From Phoronis australis (lineage: Eukaryota > Phoronida > Phoronidae), in the NCBI GenBank assembly GCA_002633005.1, contig NMRA01000356.1, forward strand, positions 144,965-185,774: a stretch of DNA of 40,810 nt. Reading direction: 5' to 3'. Below, in pieces: positions 11,620 through 24,300 of this stretch. The first letter of the stretch is position 1. Each line of letters opens with the position of its first letter. A program made the position numbers and the translations under genes. The notes beneath the pieces were generated by a model that was not told the origin of the DNA, made no database searches, and was given only the letters and a program-made list of their open reading frames with translations.

Positions 11620-13721
11620 ATTTTTAGCTGTGGGCTTTAATTTTGAAATGTTCTGTTTATTTGAACACGTGTGATCATTGCTCCACGTTTGGTCATATTA
11701 ATTCATATTTTGTTTATTCAATAGTGGAAATGACTTCGGTGTTTATTAAAATTATGAATTTCGAGTTATTTTAGACATTTCAATATTAATTAGTACTCGC
11801 TGTCCATTATCATATATTCAAGGAACATTCCAGAAATGATGGAGATGGCTTATACTAGTTCTGATTTCTTGTTTCTATTTTCTTTTCCTTTTTACAAGTC
11901 TGACTGACTGAAGATGTAACACAGTCTGAATTACATAATTATATGCAAATTACATCACTTTGAGAATTATGCATTTATTACACAGTGAAGGGGGTTAGTA
12001 ATTATCACTAAGACGTCAATAACATAACAGGCAAAATATAGAAAAATTTTTTTGTAAAAATACTGCTAAAAACACTGTCCTATCCGTTAAAGCCACAAAC
12101 AGTATGCCTGTGACTTGAGTTGCGAGCTTGCTCTTCACCAATTCAGAATCGGATGAATGTTTTTAAACCCCAAAGCACTTTCAAGAATTCAGCATTGACA
12201 GCTAAACATTGGCATATTGCCCCTTTAAAAATTTGCAGAAATTTCATTGATAATTTTTAAAATATACGTCAAATAAACTTGGTGTTTGTAAGTCGTATCG
12301 TGCATTTGTGCTTTTGCTCATGAAACGCAGTATGTGAAGTAGTGTTGAAATACTCACAAATGTACTGCTGGTGTATCTTTCAGGTGGGCTGTAGTTGACG
12401 TCATTCTGAGCTATTTGTAGACGAGATTTTATTAAAACGAGTTATTATTGCTTGATGTTGTCGTTATTTAGCACACAATATGGCCACCAAGTTAAATTCT
12501 ATTTTTAATTTTTTATTCTCCCCAAGAGTGAAGTATGAGAACATTTTAGTCTGCTTCAAACATGGATTGCAATGTGTAGATGTCATAAAACAATATTTGC
12601 TGTAACTCTCATTGTGTGCAAACAGGTAATCAGCCTTTGAAAAGTGGAAAAGTGACCATTAGACAATTATTATTTTTTGCGCAATAAATAGAGAACTAGA
12701 GTACTTCATAAACATGATTAGTTTCTTGGTATAAGAGAGACATCATGTCCAACTCCAAATTAGGTCATGCGTATTGCTAGTATGAACTTGTCAATGTTTG
12801 GGAATGCTCCAAGATGTGATAACGACCACTATCCTAGTGTGAGTAACAGTCTCACAGTTTCGACTGCATCATACAAGCATCGGACTTGTAATCACTTATC
12901 TATGTAACGATACGGTACGTGTTGTAAGTTTCTAAAGACTAGTGTGTTCTGTTTTTACTCAAAAGTGTAGCTAGTATATAAATGACTGTTTACATTGTGT
13001 TGTCATTGGTTCATGTATTGCTTCTTTCATTTTGAGTATCGTAAATTTCCTGATTCCAGTAAGTTGTTAAACAAACGTTCATTAATGTGGATACTTACTT
13101 CTTCTTTCACACACTCTGTGCTTGCTGAGTAGCGCAATCAACACATTATTTGGTTTGAATTAATTTATTTTTGTATTTTTTCTGAGAATTTTCGTGTTCT
13201 CACATTGTTATAGTGCAGGACACTGAATGGTTTATGTTTTTTTGCTGAACATAGTCTTGTGCACTTTCTTTTGCAGGCATCCTTGATGTTTAAATCAAGG
13301 TTCGCCATCTTCCTTAATGAATCCATTTGTGTTTGGGTCACGACCTCAAAAGGAAGCCTTGAATGTCTTTGCATTGCCTGGTTAGTGCCTGAGTTATTAT
13401 CTACTGTGCACAACAATGTTTCATTTCCTGTCACTATATTTACAATGTAATTGTTTTCAGAGGACATTGTAGGATAAACATGTTGTTACTTAGTTGTGGA
13501 TGGAAATGGGTCATCCAATTTTACTTGTAGCTCCTTTTCTTTGTTTTATGTTACTTTTTATACATCACATGTTTCCTACTAGTTGATCTATCTGACATAG
13601 GCTGTTGGTCTAATCGTTTGATTGGAAATCAAACCCGAAATCATTTTGGTAATTTCTATTCTATGCTCGAGTACATAAGGACTTAAATGGATAACTATCT
13701 AATCCTAGTTTGCACACCCCA
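11620..13721. repeat. 2.1-kb segment, copy A (probable haplotype 1)
   Basis: This copy aligns collinearly with 14153-16252 over its whole length, with scattered SNPs and one- to few-base indels (roughly 1-2% by eye). It ends exactly at the N at 13722. The base before it, 11619, is the point where copy B is instead preceded by a Helentron-like 3' end. It is non-coding as far as I can see. Confidence 0.92.
12466..12700. repeat. Interspersed repeat shared with 38435-38625
   Basis: The segment contains TTTAGCACACAATATGGCC, GTGTAGATGTCATAAAACAA and CAGCCTTTGAAAA. The same blocks, in the same order and at about the same spacing, recur at 38435-38625, and again in copy B near 14998-15235. This indicates a dispersed repeat family of unknown class. 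Its ends are not defined. Confidence 0.55.
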
Positions 13722-13722
13722 N

Positions 13723-14152
13723 ACTACCGGTATGCCTCTAGTGGCAATTTTAGTATTTGCCTCTAGTGGCAATTTTAGTATTTTACATTGACCTCTGTAT
13801 TTTCATAGGTCTTCAGGTGTATATTTTGTGTTACTTCGTGACTGTGAAGGAAAAGTTCCAAGTGGAAATTTGTTTCTGGCATTCTAATGCTGTGCTAATC
13901 TCGTATGTTGGTAAATCTGTTTTTAATTCTATGTTTCTGTGGTGCTTTAAGCAACTGGTGTGTAGGATGTGCTTGTATTATGAAGATTACCCACATTTTG
14001 CCCCTAGCCTATTGAGGAGACAATGACCATGCCTTTCCATTTTGCAAAGTATGCCCTCTACTGGCCACTTTATGGTACCAATAAACAACCCTAGAAGAAT
14101 ACCGTATGCGGTGCACTTGTGGGCGCATTTCAACGCTCCGTGTTGCTCTTGT
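13723..14152 (+). mobile_element. Helentron-like element, 3' part only (5' cut by assembly seam)
   Basis: The element starts abruptly after the N at 13722 and matches 33843-34274, including the diagnostic 25-bp duplication carrying two CCTCTAGTGGC boxes. It ends with hairpin CAACGC-TCC-GTGTTG and tail CTCTTGT at 14152. The next base is the first base of copy B (14153), which equals 11620 in copy A. Copy A therefore shows the unoccupied site and copy B the occupied one. Confidence 0.85.
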
Positions 14153-16252
14153 ATTTTTAGCTTTGGGCTTTAATTTTGAAATGTTCTGTTTATTTGAACA
14201 CGTGTGATCATTGCTCCACGTTTGGTCATATTAATCCATATTTTGTTTATTCAATAGTGGAAATGACTTTGGTGTTTATTAAAATTATGAATTTCCAGTT
14301 ATTTTAGACATTTCAATATTAATTAGTACTCGCTGTCCATAATCATATATTCAAGGAACATTCCAGGAATGATGGAGGTGGCTTATACTAGTTCTGATTT
14401 CTTGTTTCTATTTTCTTTTCCTTTTTACAAGTCTGACTGACTGAAGATGTTACACAGTCTGAATTACATAATTATATGCAAATTACATCACTTTGAGAAT
14501 TATGCATTTATTACACAGTGAAGGGGGTTAGTAATTATCACTAAGACGTCAATAACATAACAGGCAAAATATAGATATATTTTTTTGTAAAAATACTGCT
14601 AAAAACAGTGTCCTATCCGTTAAAGCCACAAACAGTATGCTTGTGACTTGAGTTGCGAGCTTGCTCTTCAACAATTCAGAATCGGATGAATGTTTTTAAA
14701 CCCCAAAGCACTTTCAAGAATTCAGCATTGACAGCTAAACATTGGCATATTTCCCCTTTAAAAATTTGCAGAAATTTCATTGATAATTTTTAAAATATAC
14801 GTCAAATAAACTTCGTATTTGTAAGTTGTATCGTGTATTTCTGCTTTTGCTCATGAAACGCAGTATGTGAAGTAGTGTTGAAATACTCACAAATGTACTG
14901 CTGGTGTATCTTTCAGGTGGGCTGTAGTTGACGTCATTCTGAGCTATTTGTAGACGAGATTTTTTTAAAACGAGTTATTATTGCTTGATGTTGTCGTTAT
15001 TTAGCACACAATATGGCCACCAAGTTAAATTCTATTTTTAATTTTTATTCTCCCCAAGAGTGAAGTATGAGAACATTTTAGTCTGCTTCAAACATGGATT
15101 GCAATGTGTAGATGTCATAAAACAATATTTGCTGTAAATCTCATTGTGTGCAAACATGTAATCAGCCTTTGAAAAGTGGAAAAGTGACCATTAGACAATT
15201 ATTATTTTTTGCGAAATAAATAGAGAACTAGAGTACTTCATAAACATGATTAGTTTCTTGGTATAAGAGAGACATCATGTCCAACTCCAAATTAGGTCAT
15301 GCGTATTGCTAGTATGAACTTGTCAACGTTTGGGAATGCTCCAAGATGCGATAACGACCACTATCCCAGTGTGAGTAACAGTCTCACAGTTTCGACTGCA
15401 TCATACAAGCATCGGACTTGTAATCACTTATCTATGTAACTATACGGTACGTGTTGTAAGTTTCTAAAGACTGTAGTGTGTTCTGTTTTTACTCAAAAGT
15501 GTAGCTAGTATATAAATGACTGTTTACATTGTGTTGTCATTGGTTCATGTATTGCTTCTTTCATTTTGAGTATCGTAAATTTCCTGATTCCAGTAAGTTG
15601 TTAAACAAATGTTCATTAATGTGGATACTTCTTCTTTCACACATTCTGTGCTTGCTGAGTAGCGCAATCAACACATTATTTGGTTTGAATTAATTTATTT
15701 TTGTATTTTTTCTGAGAATTTTCGTGTTCTCACATTGTTATAGTGCAGGACACTGAATGGTTTATGTTTTTTTTGCTGAACATAGTCTTGTGCACTTTCT
15801 TTTGCAGGCATCCTTGATGTTTAAGTCAAGGTTCGCCATCTTCCTTAATGAATCCATTTGTGTTTGGGTCACGACCTCAAAAGGAAGCCTTGAATGTCTT
15901 TGCATTGCCTGGTTAGTGCCTGAGTTATTATCTACTGTGCACAACAATGTTTCATTTCCTGTCACTATATTTACAATGTAATTGTTTTCAGAGGACATTG
16001 TAGGATAAACATGTTGTTACTTAGTTGTGGATGGAAATGGGTCATCCAATTTTACTTGTAGCTCCTTTTCTTTGTTTTATGTTACTTTTTATACATCACA
16101 TGTTTCCTACTAGTTGATCTATCTGACATAGGCTGTTGGTCTAATCGTTTGATTGGAAATCAAACCCGAAATCATTTTGGTAATTTCTATTCTATGCTCG
16201 AGTACATAAGGACTTAAATGGATAACTATCTAATCCTAGTTTGCACACCCCA
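14153..16252. repeat. 2.1-kb segment, copy B (probable haplotype 2, with transposon insertion)
   Basis: This is the second copy of 11620-13721. It continues smoothly into unique sequence after 16252, where copy A instead hits the N. That pattern fits an alternative haplotype contig that was joined rather than collapsed. Confidence 0.92.
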
Positions 16253-18732
16253 AGTTTTTACTCAAGTGTAGCTCGAATCTAGGGGTGATCAGGTGCGGAC
16301 AAGAAACTCATATGCATAAACCATAATGTAATCGAGCATAGTATATTACACACTTATCTTGAGCTCGTACAAAACTAGAATAGAAAATGCCAAAAATAAT
16401 TTAGATGTAAATTCCAAGTAAAAAGATCAGATCCCGGCTCCAAATTGTCAAGCAATAACACGAGAGGTAAGTCGCAGGAATGCTCCAAACTTCTAATGAA
16501 TAGGGAAATTTTCAAATTTATGTGTTGTAGTCTGATAGACTGATCTGATCTACTGTCTTCATTAGAGCCCTCTATAAACAATACAATCACATTAAATGAA
16601 AACAGGAGTTCCAAAACAAATTGAGTGTAGCTGAAAATATTTTGAAAGTTAAAATATCAGCCTCTTTGAATTAATCACATAGGTATTTCTATCTTTTAAA
16701 AGGTAATGTAGGACACAGTGCCAAAAAGGAACTGTTTACACCACTTTCATGGGTTGTCGCGTCTCGATGAATAAAACAAAAATCAGTACCCCCATTGATT
16801 GCTGTTGAAATCTTAACATATGACAAATTCCAATATTCCTTGCTCATCTGTAAGATGGATAGATGGCAGCATTTGGTATGATGAATCCCAAATGCGACTT
16901 ATGCTCTATTTTTACTCAACCAGGTTACATATTAGGTATAAGCCCATTTATTTCTACATGCTCCATGGGACACTGTGGTCATGTGTGCGATTTCAATTTG
17001 GGAGAGGGAAGATCTGAAAGAGTTTGAAACCCAAGTGTACTTCATTATGTTGGTGCTAGTACTTCACAATCCTAGTGAACAAGTTTCTGGCATTTCGTCT
17101 GGTTTGAAATTGAAAATGAAATTGCAGTATGCGAGCTCCTAATTCACAGACTTCCGCTTTATATTATTTTCAGTTCTAAATTATGAGACAAAAATACGTA
17201 ATTTGAAACTGGATGGGAACGTTTATCACTTAAAATCAAGTTTCTGCAAGTCTATACTTTATTCCTGTCGGTCACTACAAACCAAGATGGTTTTTCATAA
17301 CTGAAATCTCATCAGTCTTTCTCCCTTCATTGCCAATAAAAATGTTTTCCTTTTCAGGTCAGCTGAGAATCATGGGCTTACTGTAGATACAAGAACTACT
17401 AAGTATCTACGTCAAGTGTAAGCTCATTGTTTTGGTTGTTTGAAGGAAACTCAGTGCTTTTATGGTACATTTATTTGGACTAATAAATCTCCACTTGTCT
17501 TTAAGTCACATGTTGGCTTTAATTACTAACTTGCAACAATAGCAGGTGAAGTTGGCCTAAAATTACATCTTCCTCATCTTATTTCTGCATTCACGCTCTT
17601 CAAAGTTTGAGCAAACACAATGTCCACCTCAGTGATGAGCAGGGTCTGTTTAAGATGTGAGAAATTTCGATACTTGGGCAGCCTTCATCACTTCACCATT
17701 GTTTTAAACAAAATTTATAAGGGCCTGGGGACATTATTTAATATTGAAACATGTGTCTTATTAGAACCCTGAACTTCCTCTGTTAATTGACGTCAAAGAT
17801 TATTTTATTGGAAAATTATGATTTTGTATTTCATTGTTTTCGCATTTGGCAGTAGCGCAAGACAGCAAATTTCACAATTATGTCATACTTAACAATAGAC
17901 AAACTCAAGTGTAGGCATTAGGTGCGACTTAATTCAAACCAAGGTTAACTTCGAAACTTCTTGTCTTACATAGTTCAACAACTCAACTTGTGGCTTTTCC
18001 GTACCTAAATTCTGCATTTTTCGTACAAGTGTCTGTAATGGAAAATTAAGTCAACATTTTTTTTTGTAGATTTGTAAGCAAAGACCAAAATATAAAATTG
18101 AAATTTTAAAAAATTATTGTTTTGAAGATTTTGTGCTTGAACACCGAATAGATCTGCTTTTGCATCAGGACACCAAAACATAATTGTACGATTTAATCTC
18201 TTAGCTACTTGCGAAGAGTAAAATCAGAAGTGATGGACCAGGATTTAATTTCTGAACTCTAACTTTACTAGGACTCAGACTCAAAAATAAATTTAAAAAG
18301 AGTGAGACTCCGAACTCAAACATCATCCTGCAATATTCAAATACAAATTTGTAAGTTTATTTGAAGCCATGCAAAATGTCAATTTTCAAATCCTATTTTG
18401 AGTATTGAGATTAGACCTCTGGCTCTTGTTTGCATGCTCGGTGCACGTGCAAGCTTTACACTTCAGTCTGTTTCTGTCTGGCACACCCTGTAATCTGTTA
18501 TCGTCATGTTCCACGTGTGATTGGCTGCCTGCCATGTGGAGGCTACTGGTTCTCTTATCACAATGTTAATCACTTATCTGATTACAACCAGAGCTTGGCG
18601 CATAAGTAGAAATTCACAAAACATGCTGGGAGGCACTTCAATTCCCACAATGTAGCCCGACTATTAAGATCGGTTTGCATTTATATTTAGTGTTCACAAG
18701 ATTGAGCTTTGTTAGCAAATGTTGGGGAGACC
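16253..18732. other. Intergenic / 5' flank of the FN3 gene
   Basis: There is no firm gene here. A 60-nt exon-like interval at 17358-17417 has a strong acceptor (CCTTTTCAG) and donor (GTGTAAGC shifted by two bases); it might be an untranslated or alternative exon. A possible acceptor TTTGTTAG lies at 18706-18713, just upstream of the ATG at 18733. No TATA box or CpG-rich promoter stands out. Confidence 0.4.
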
Positions 18733-21219
18733 ATGATGATAGTCTGTGGTATTGTGTGTTTGGCTTTGTTCTTTGCATTTGTAGATAGCGATGCTTTGAC
18801 GAATGACGAGGATTCTTTGATTTGCTCTGCACAGTGTTACGCAAAGTGCCTCCACAATGCACAGGTAAGTTATTAGGTGTTACATTCATTTCTCAAGTAT
18901 TACAGAACTTGTATCTTATGTTTTGAATGTCGTTTGTGTTAACTATACTGCTTTGTTATTTTTATTCCCTTTTTCTTGTTACTGAAATGTTTGTGGTCCA
19001 AATGGTCATGCAGTGTTATGCAAGGTGTTGCTTATTTTTTGTTTGGAAAGTGTTGGATTTATGAAATATTTTATTGTTTAGGCCAAATAATTTATCATTT
19101 GGGCTATGTGATATTTTTTCGTGTTATAGACATATTTTGTAAAACATGCCAAATAAAATCCTCATACCGGAACTTCAATTTTAAAAGCTTTCATTGCACC
19201 CGGTGTTGGTTTAAAAAGATACTTAATCTAATATTTGTTAGAAAAACATCAAAAGAATAAATGAATGCTTGTCTTTCAGCTAAATCACTAAACAACTCAA
19301 ACTATAAGATGAAAACAGACACCCAAACTAAATCAGAGGTAATCGACCTCTTTTAAAATAGCTTGGTTTAATTTCAGGGTTTGCATTATATTACAAATTA
19401 ATAATCATAACATAAAAAATTGTCGAGCTTAAAGGATAGATAATTTCAAAACTGTTAGCATCCCATAATATTAACACTAAACTGTTACAGTATTAATTGA
19501 TTATGCAATGCTATGTCATTTTTGATTATTTAGTAAAAAATCGCCTTATTTAGTGTAAGAATTTTCGACTAACGTGTTTCATAGTTTATGGCCACTGATC
19601 AGGGCAATGTGACACCTCTGGATTTATGAGATTTGTTGTTATTGTTTGTTGTATTTGTGCTCTTGTACAGCTGGCTGTTTATGTCTAAGAAAGCCTTGAA
19701 TGAAACAGTCCTATTGAAGAAAAAGAGTTCACAGCTTGAGTTCTGAACTTAACAAACTTGTACTAGATGTTTTATTGTTTATAATTACAAATTATACATT
19801 AAATTGCCTTACTAATCTAATGTCTCATTATACCATTTCCTATTTTGGTACATGAAGCTCTCGTGAAGTACATGGAGCATACAGTTTTAGGTATACCAAT
19901 AAATACTAACCATTTGGTAAATTATCAAAAATGGCCGGAGTAATAGTAGTAAATCAGACGTCTACAGTTGTGGTCTATTTTTATTTGTGCTGGCAGAAGA
20001 AAGTTACTCAGTTTTACAATAACTGTACTGGAAAGATTCTTCAGTTTAACACAAAAAATAATAGCATCAATTGAATTGGTGAAATGTTTTAATGATAGCT
20101 CAAAAGTGCCCCATGTGGTCCAATATCTAACTGTAGTGGACATTAAAGCAGTCTGTGTTGACCACGATTTGTCATGAACATTTCAGCAACATTGGCTGTT
20201 TTTCTCTTGCTGTTTGAATACTCCACTGCACAATGAATAACTTGATTGCATGATGATTGCAAAGTAATATAAAAATATGGAATCAAGCCACTGCTGTAAG
20301 GTTATGTAGGACCCTCCAAAATGTCCAAATTTAGCAAACTTTGGAGCGTCATATCAAATAACAAATACATAGGCTAGTCAATTAGTTCCTACATAACAAA
20401 TACTTAGACTAGTCCATGAGTTCTTACATAACGTTTAATCCCCATCCTCCCTGCACTAAAGTTGGTGCTCAAAATTGTACCCAAATTCTCTTGCAACAAT
20501 TTTTGAACAGACCATATTTCAGTATGTCACTGCTTTATTGGAAACTGACTGCTGATATTGCTTGTTTTATTCACTGTAATTTTTAATTGACAACGATGAA
20601 AATTTTCAAAACCAAGTATTGATGTTTAGCAAATTTCCCCTGTAAACCATGGCAGCAGTTAAGTAACACTTTTGTAGAATTAGAATTTTTTTTGTTGAGA
20701 AATAAAATTCCACTTATCTGTTAGATTGTAATCTAAAATGAAATACCTTGGCTGTGCCTGGTTTTCAAACTTGTGTTTTGTATGACTCTGAGATGACTTA
20801 GCTGCAATTGTCTGTGTAGCACTTTAATCTCTGAGATGCCTCTAAGCTTTTTCAATTGTGATGAGCTTTTAGTAGCACTACTAGGAAACTACTGCAAAAA
20901 TGAGGTAGACATCTTGTGTAAAAAAGTTTCATGGTTGTTCCTGGAAGCACAAGATGAATATGAGAAACTTCCTTTTAAGTTCATGCCACAAAGTCTGTAC
21001 TCACGTACACCCCTGACAATGTACTGTCATAAACTTATGGTTTTTTACTAAGTTACTTTCTTTACTTTTTCATATATGTAGTAACTGCAAAAGTATATTT
21101 TATTTTTAAAGTGCAAGAATTGCTTTGTTCAGGAGAAGCAGCTTAATTTACTTGTGCTACTTGTGTAACCCCTGTATATTGTTTGTTTTCACTGTGTTTG
21201 TGTGTGTGTCTGTGTGTGT

Positions 21220-21253
<34 letters not shown>

Positions 21254-21254
21254 N

Positions 21255-21306
<52 letters not shown>

Positions 21307-24300
21307 TCTTATGCCCCACCACTTGTAGTGGATGTTAAGAGGGTGTAGGATGTCATCTTGACAAGGAGTACACAATGACTCCTGTGTTGCTCTAAATGGG
21401 TGGACATGACATATAGGGTCATGCAGGGGTCACTCAGGGAGCATGTCAAGTTCTTAAGGTTATATAGAACCATATGGACATGTCTGTGTATGTTACCAAA
21501 TAGAATATCGACAAAAGTATATTATTTCCTTTGTCAACAAAAGTATTATTATCTTGAAATAGCAAGCCAGTAAAATTTGATTTGTGATGCTTTACTAATC
21601 TTCCATTGATTGGGTCACGTGACCATGTATTTTTATTGAAATTTAGCAAAAAAGTACATTCTCAGCAAAACAGTGGTACAAATTACGTGACCAAATCTCA
21701 GTTGGTATAAATGTTCAAGATCTCAAAAATGTTGTTACGTTTTTCTGGATTAGTTCATTTTCATTTTATGCAACTTTAAAGTTCTTTCATAAAAATGAAA
21801 GAACTATTTTTGATGGCCTCTTGTGAAAATGTTGCATTTTAAAAGCAATTCCTAACATTGTTTTGCAGAATAGTGCATAATGAATAGTGCGTAGCGAGTA
21901 GTGTGTAGCGAATAGTGAATAGTGCGGAGTGAATAGTGCCGAGCGAATAGTGCCGAGCGAATAGTGCCGAGCGAATAGTGTCGAGAGAAAAGTGTGTAAT
22001 AAATAACATCTGAAAGTTCATAAGAATCCAACTTTCTGTTTCTGAGATATGACGTTCCAAAGTTATATAAATAAGGACTTTTTTGGGGTCCTACCTCTAC
22101 ATAACCTTAATAAAATGAGAAGTATTCGATAACTGGCCAAAAACGTTTTCTCCTGTAGAGGGCGCATTGGCGAACCAATCACTTTCAAACTGGTCACATG
22201 TTTGTTGCTATTGATCAGCTTTTACAAAATTTTGTTTAACCGGAAGTCACTTTCAAGATGGCGACTTAGTGCATTTTCACCATTTTCAATGTTCTGTGGT
22301 CGCATTTTTAACGGGAAGACCAAATGACATGAAGTTTTGCATTTGGATTCCTTGAAGTATACTCTTTCAAAAGTTCTGCAGGCTATTTCTTACTTATTTG
22401 TTGGCTAGTCACATAAATGTTATCGTGTTGTTCATAACCTCTGCCGTCATCGTCGTCGTCATCCTTCCCATCGTCCTGTTTTCGTGTAATTTCGCCAAGT
22501 GTCACTCCTCCAAGCACTCTCGCACTGTTGCCAGTTTACCGGGTGCATGAACAAGACTGCAGGCTATAAGTTCTTACTGATTTGTTGGCTAGTCACATGA
22601 ATGTTATCGGGTTGTTCATAATCTCCGCCTTCGTTGTCATCATCGTCATCTTCGTCCTTCCCATCGTCCTGTTTTCACGTAATTTCGCCAAGTGTCGCTC
22701 TTCCGAGCGCTCTCGTTATTATTGCCATCGTTGATATTGTTGTTATATATTGTTATTGTTGCCCTTGTTGTCACTACTGCCAGACTATCTTTACCTACTG
22801 GTTTTACAAAACAATTAGAATATTCATTTTGAACACTATTTAAAGCCTGGATAATTTCACAATCGTTTTGTCGTTGGTTAAAACGCTGTTTTTCCTTGCT
22901 GTGTAAAATTGAAAGAACTCAGAATGTGGTTATGTTTGCTTTCATATTACATTTTCTTCATGTCTATTAATGGCAAGATTTTCTCACACAAAATGAATGG
23001 TCTGGCAAGATCTGCAGTGACTGTCTTAACAGCCGTGGCAATGCTAACTAAAGATTTTTAATTTTACAGACACTTTAATCCTGCTGGCTAGAAAATCGCG
23101 GCTAGAAAAATCAAGTATCCACCAGTTTTAGCTGTCCTTGAAAGAATATATTTTCTGAATCCTCGATTACTAAAGAATATTTATTCGTGCCTGAGTTAAA
23201 ATATCACCTAATCATTTGCCATCCCGTGACAGACATTTTTGCTGGCATTGCCATTTTTTAACACTAATTTATGGCTTTGAACAGTTTTAAATTAATTATA
23301 CATTTTTACTGGCAAAATGCAGGGAACCGTATAGCATTGAAAATTTTGTTTTAATTAGTATTTGAAAAAAATGAATATTGACAATTGCCTTAAAATGTGT
23401 AAGACTTGGTGACTCTGTTTTGTTATTGCAGATATTCTCAGTACCCATAATTGCTGTATGCTTGGGCGTTGATGCCATCTTTTTTCCTCCCAGGAAATTA
23501 CTACTCATGAAATATTTTTTGTTCTAAAGCCGTCTCAGCTTGTACTTGAAATAGTTGATTAACTGAATTGCCATTACTTAGATTTCATGAGTAAAGAAAC
23601 TCGGTGAACTTATTTTTGTCAACTCAGTTATTGCTTGGCATCAGTAATAGCAATGCCTTTCTTAATTTAGTTTTATGATCTCTTACAATTCAGGATCTGA
23701 TCAACTAATCAGATATTTTGAGGATCTATTCCAAAATTCCATCCTAATAATATCTGCTGGTTCACAACTGATATGCTCGGTCCCAGGGTTGCCAAAAATG
23801 TTACTGAAAATTAGAGCTCGGCATTGGACTGGGCAGAATGTAAGATACAAGACTAGGAAAATTATACAAAATTGGACATTCTTGGTTGGTGTTGACAAAA
23901 ATCTCCCCACTGCAGCACTTTTATTTGTATGGATAATAATCAGTGTGTATGGTCGTTGTTAGAAAATCGATGTTCTGGCCTCTGGTATTTTATTTGAATG
24001 TGCCTTGGTGGATTATGCATTGTTTTGGTCCCTGTGTTTTGCCTCTTCCTTATAGGCAATTTGATCTTTGCACATTTGATATAATACCGCCCTTTTTTGT
24101 TGATAGAGTACTGGTAAATGTTCTTGGGAATGAACCACTTTAGCACGAGAACAAACTTTTGTGGTCATTATTTTCTGTTTCAGCAGAAGTAGCTGTATTG
24201 TATATGTTTGCTTGAAATGAAAATATCATGTAAATGGTATTACTGTGACAGTTTTATCTACAAAGCCTTCTGTCCTCTATTTCTATCTCTTGACTGTTGC

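Larger units (their letters stand above)
20299..22107. repeat. Fold-back pair of transposon ends bracketing about 1.8 kb
   Basis: The left end at 20299 (AGGTTATGTAGGACC, then ACTTTGGAGCGTCATATC near 20338) is the inverted complement of the right end at 22030-22107 (GATATGACGTTCCAAAGT ... CATAACCT). Both ends abut a TA dinucleotide, which fits a TA target-site duplication. Inside it lies the shorter element at 21457-22107, which shares the right end. No transposase is visible, so it is non-autonomous. Confidence 0.6.

Noticed and set aside
21125-21375. Val-Cys and Thr-His repeat proteins on the two strands
   Set aside because: Translation of the TG microsatellite, which also contains an unresolved N.
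22634-22843. Ser-rich open frame
   Set aside because: Produced by the TCATCG simple repeats in the two-copy duplication at 22378-22715; no splice or coding signature.
23675-23962. 95-codon open frame in the first intron of the FN3 gene
   Set aside because: No splice sites or recognisable domain, and its length is expected by chance in a window of this size.
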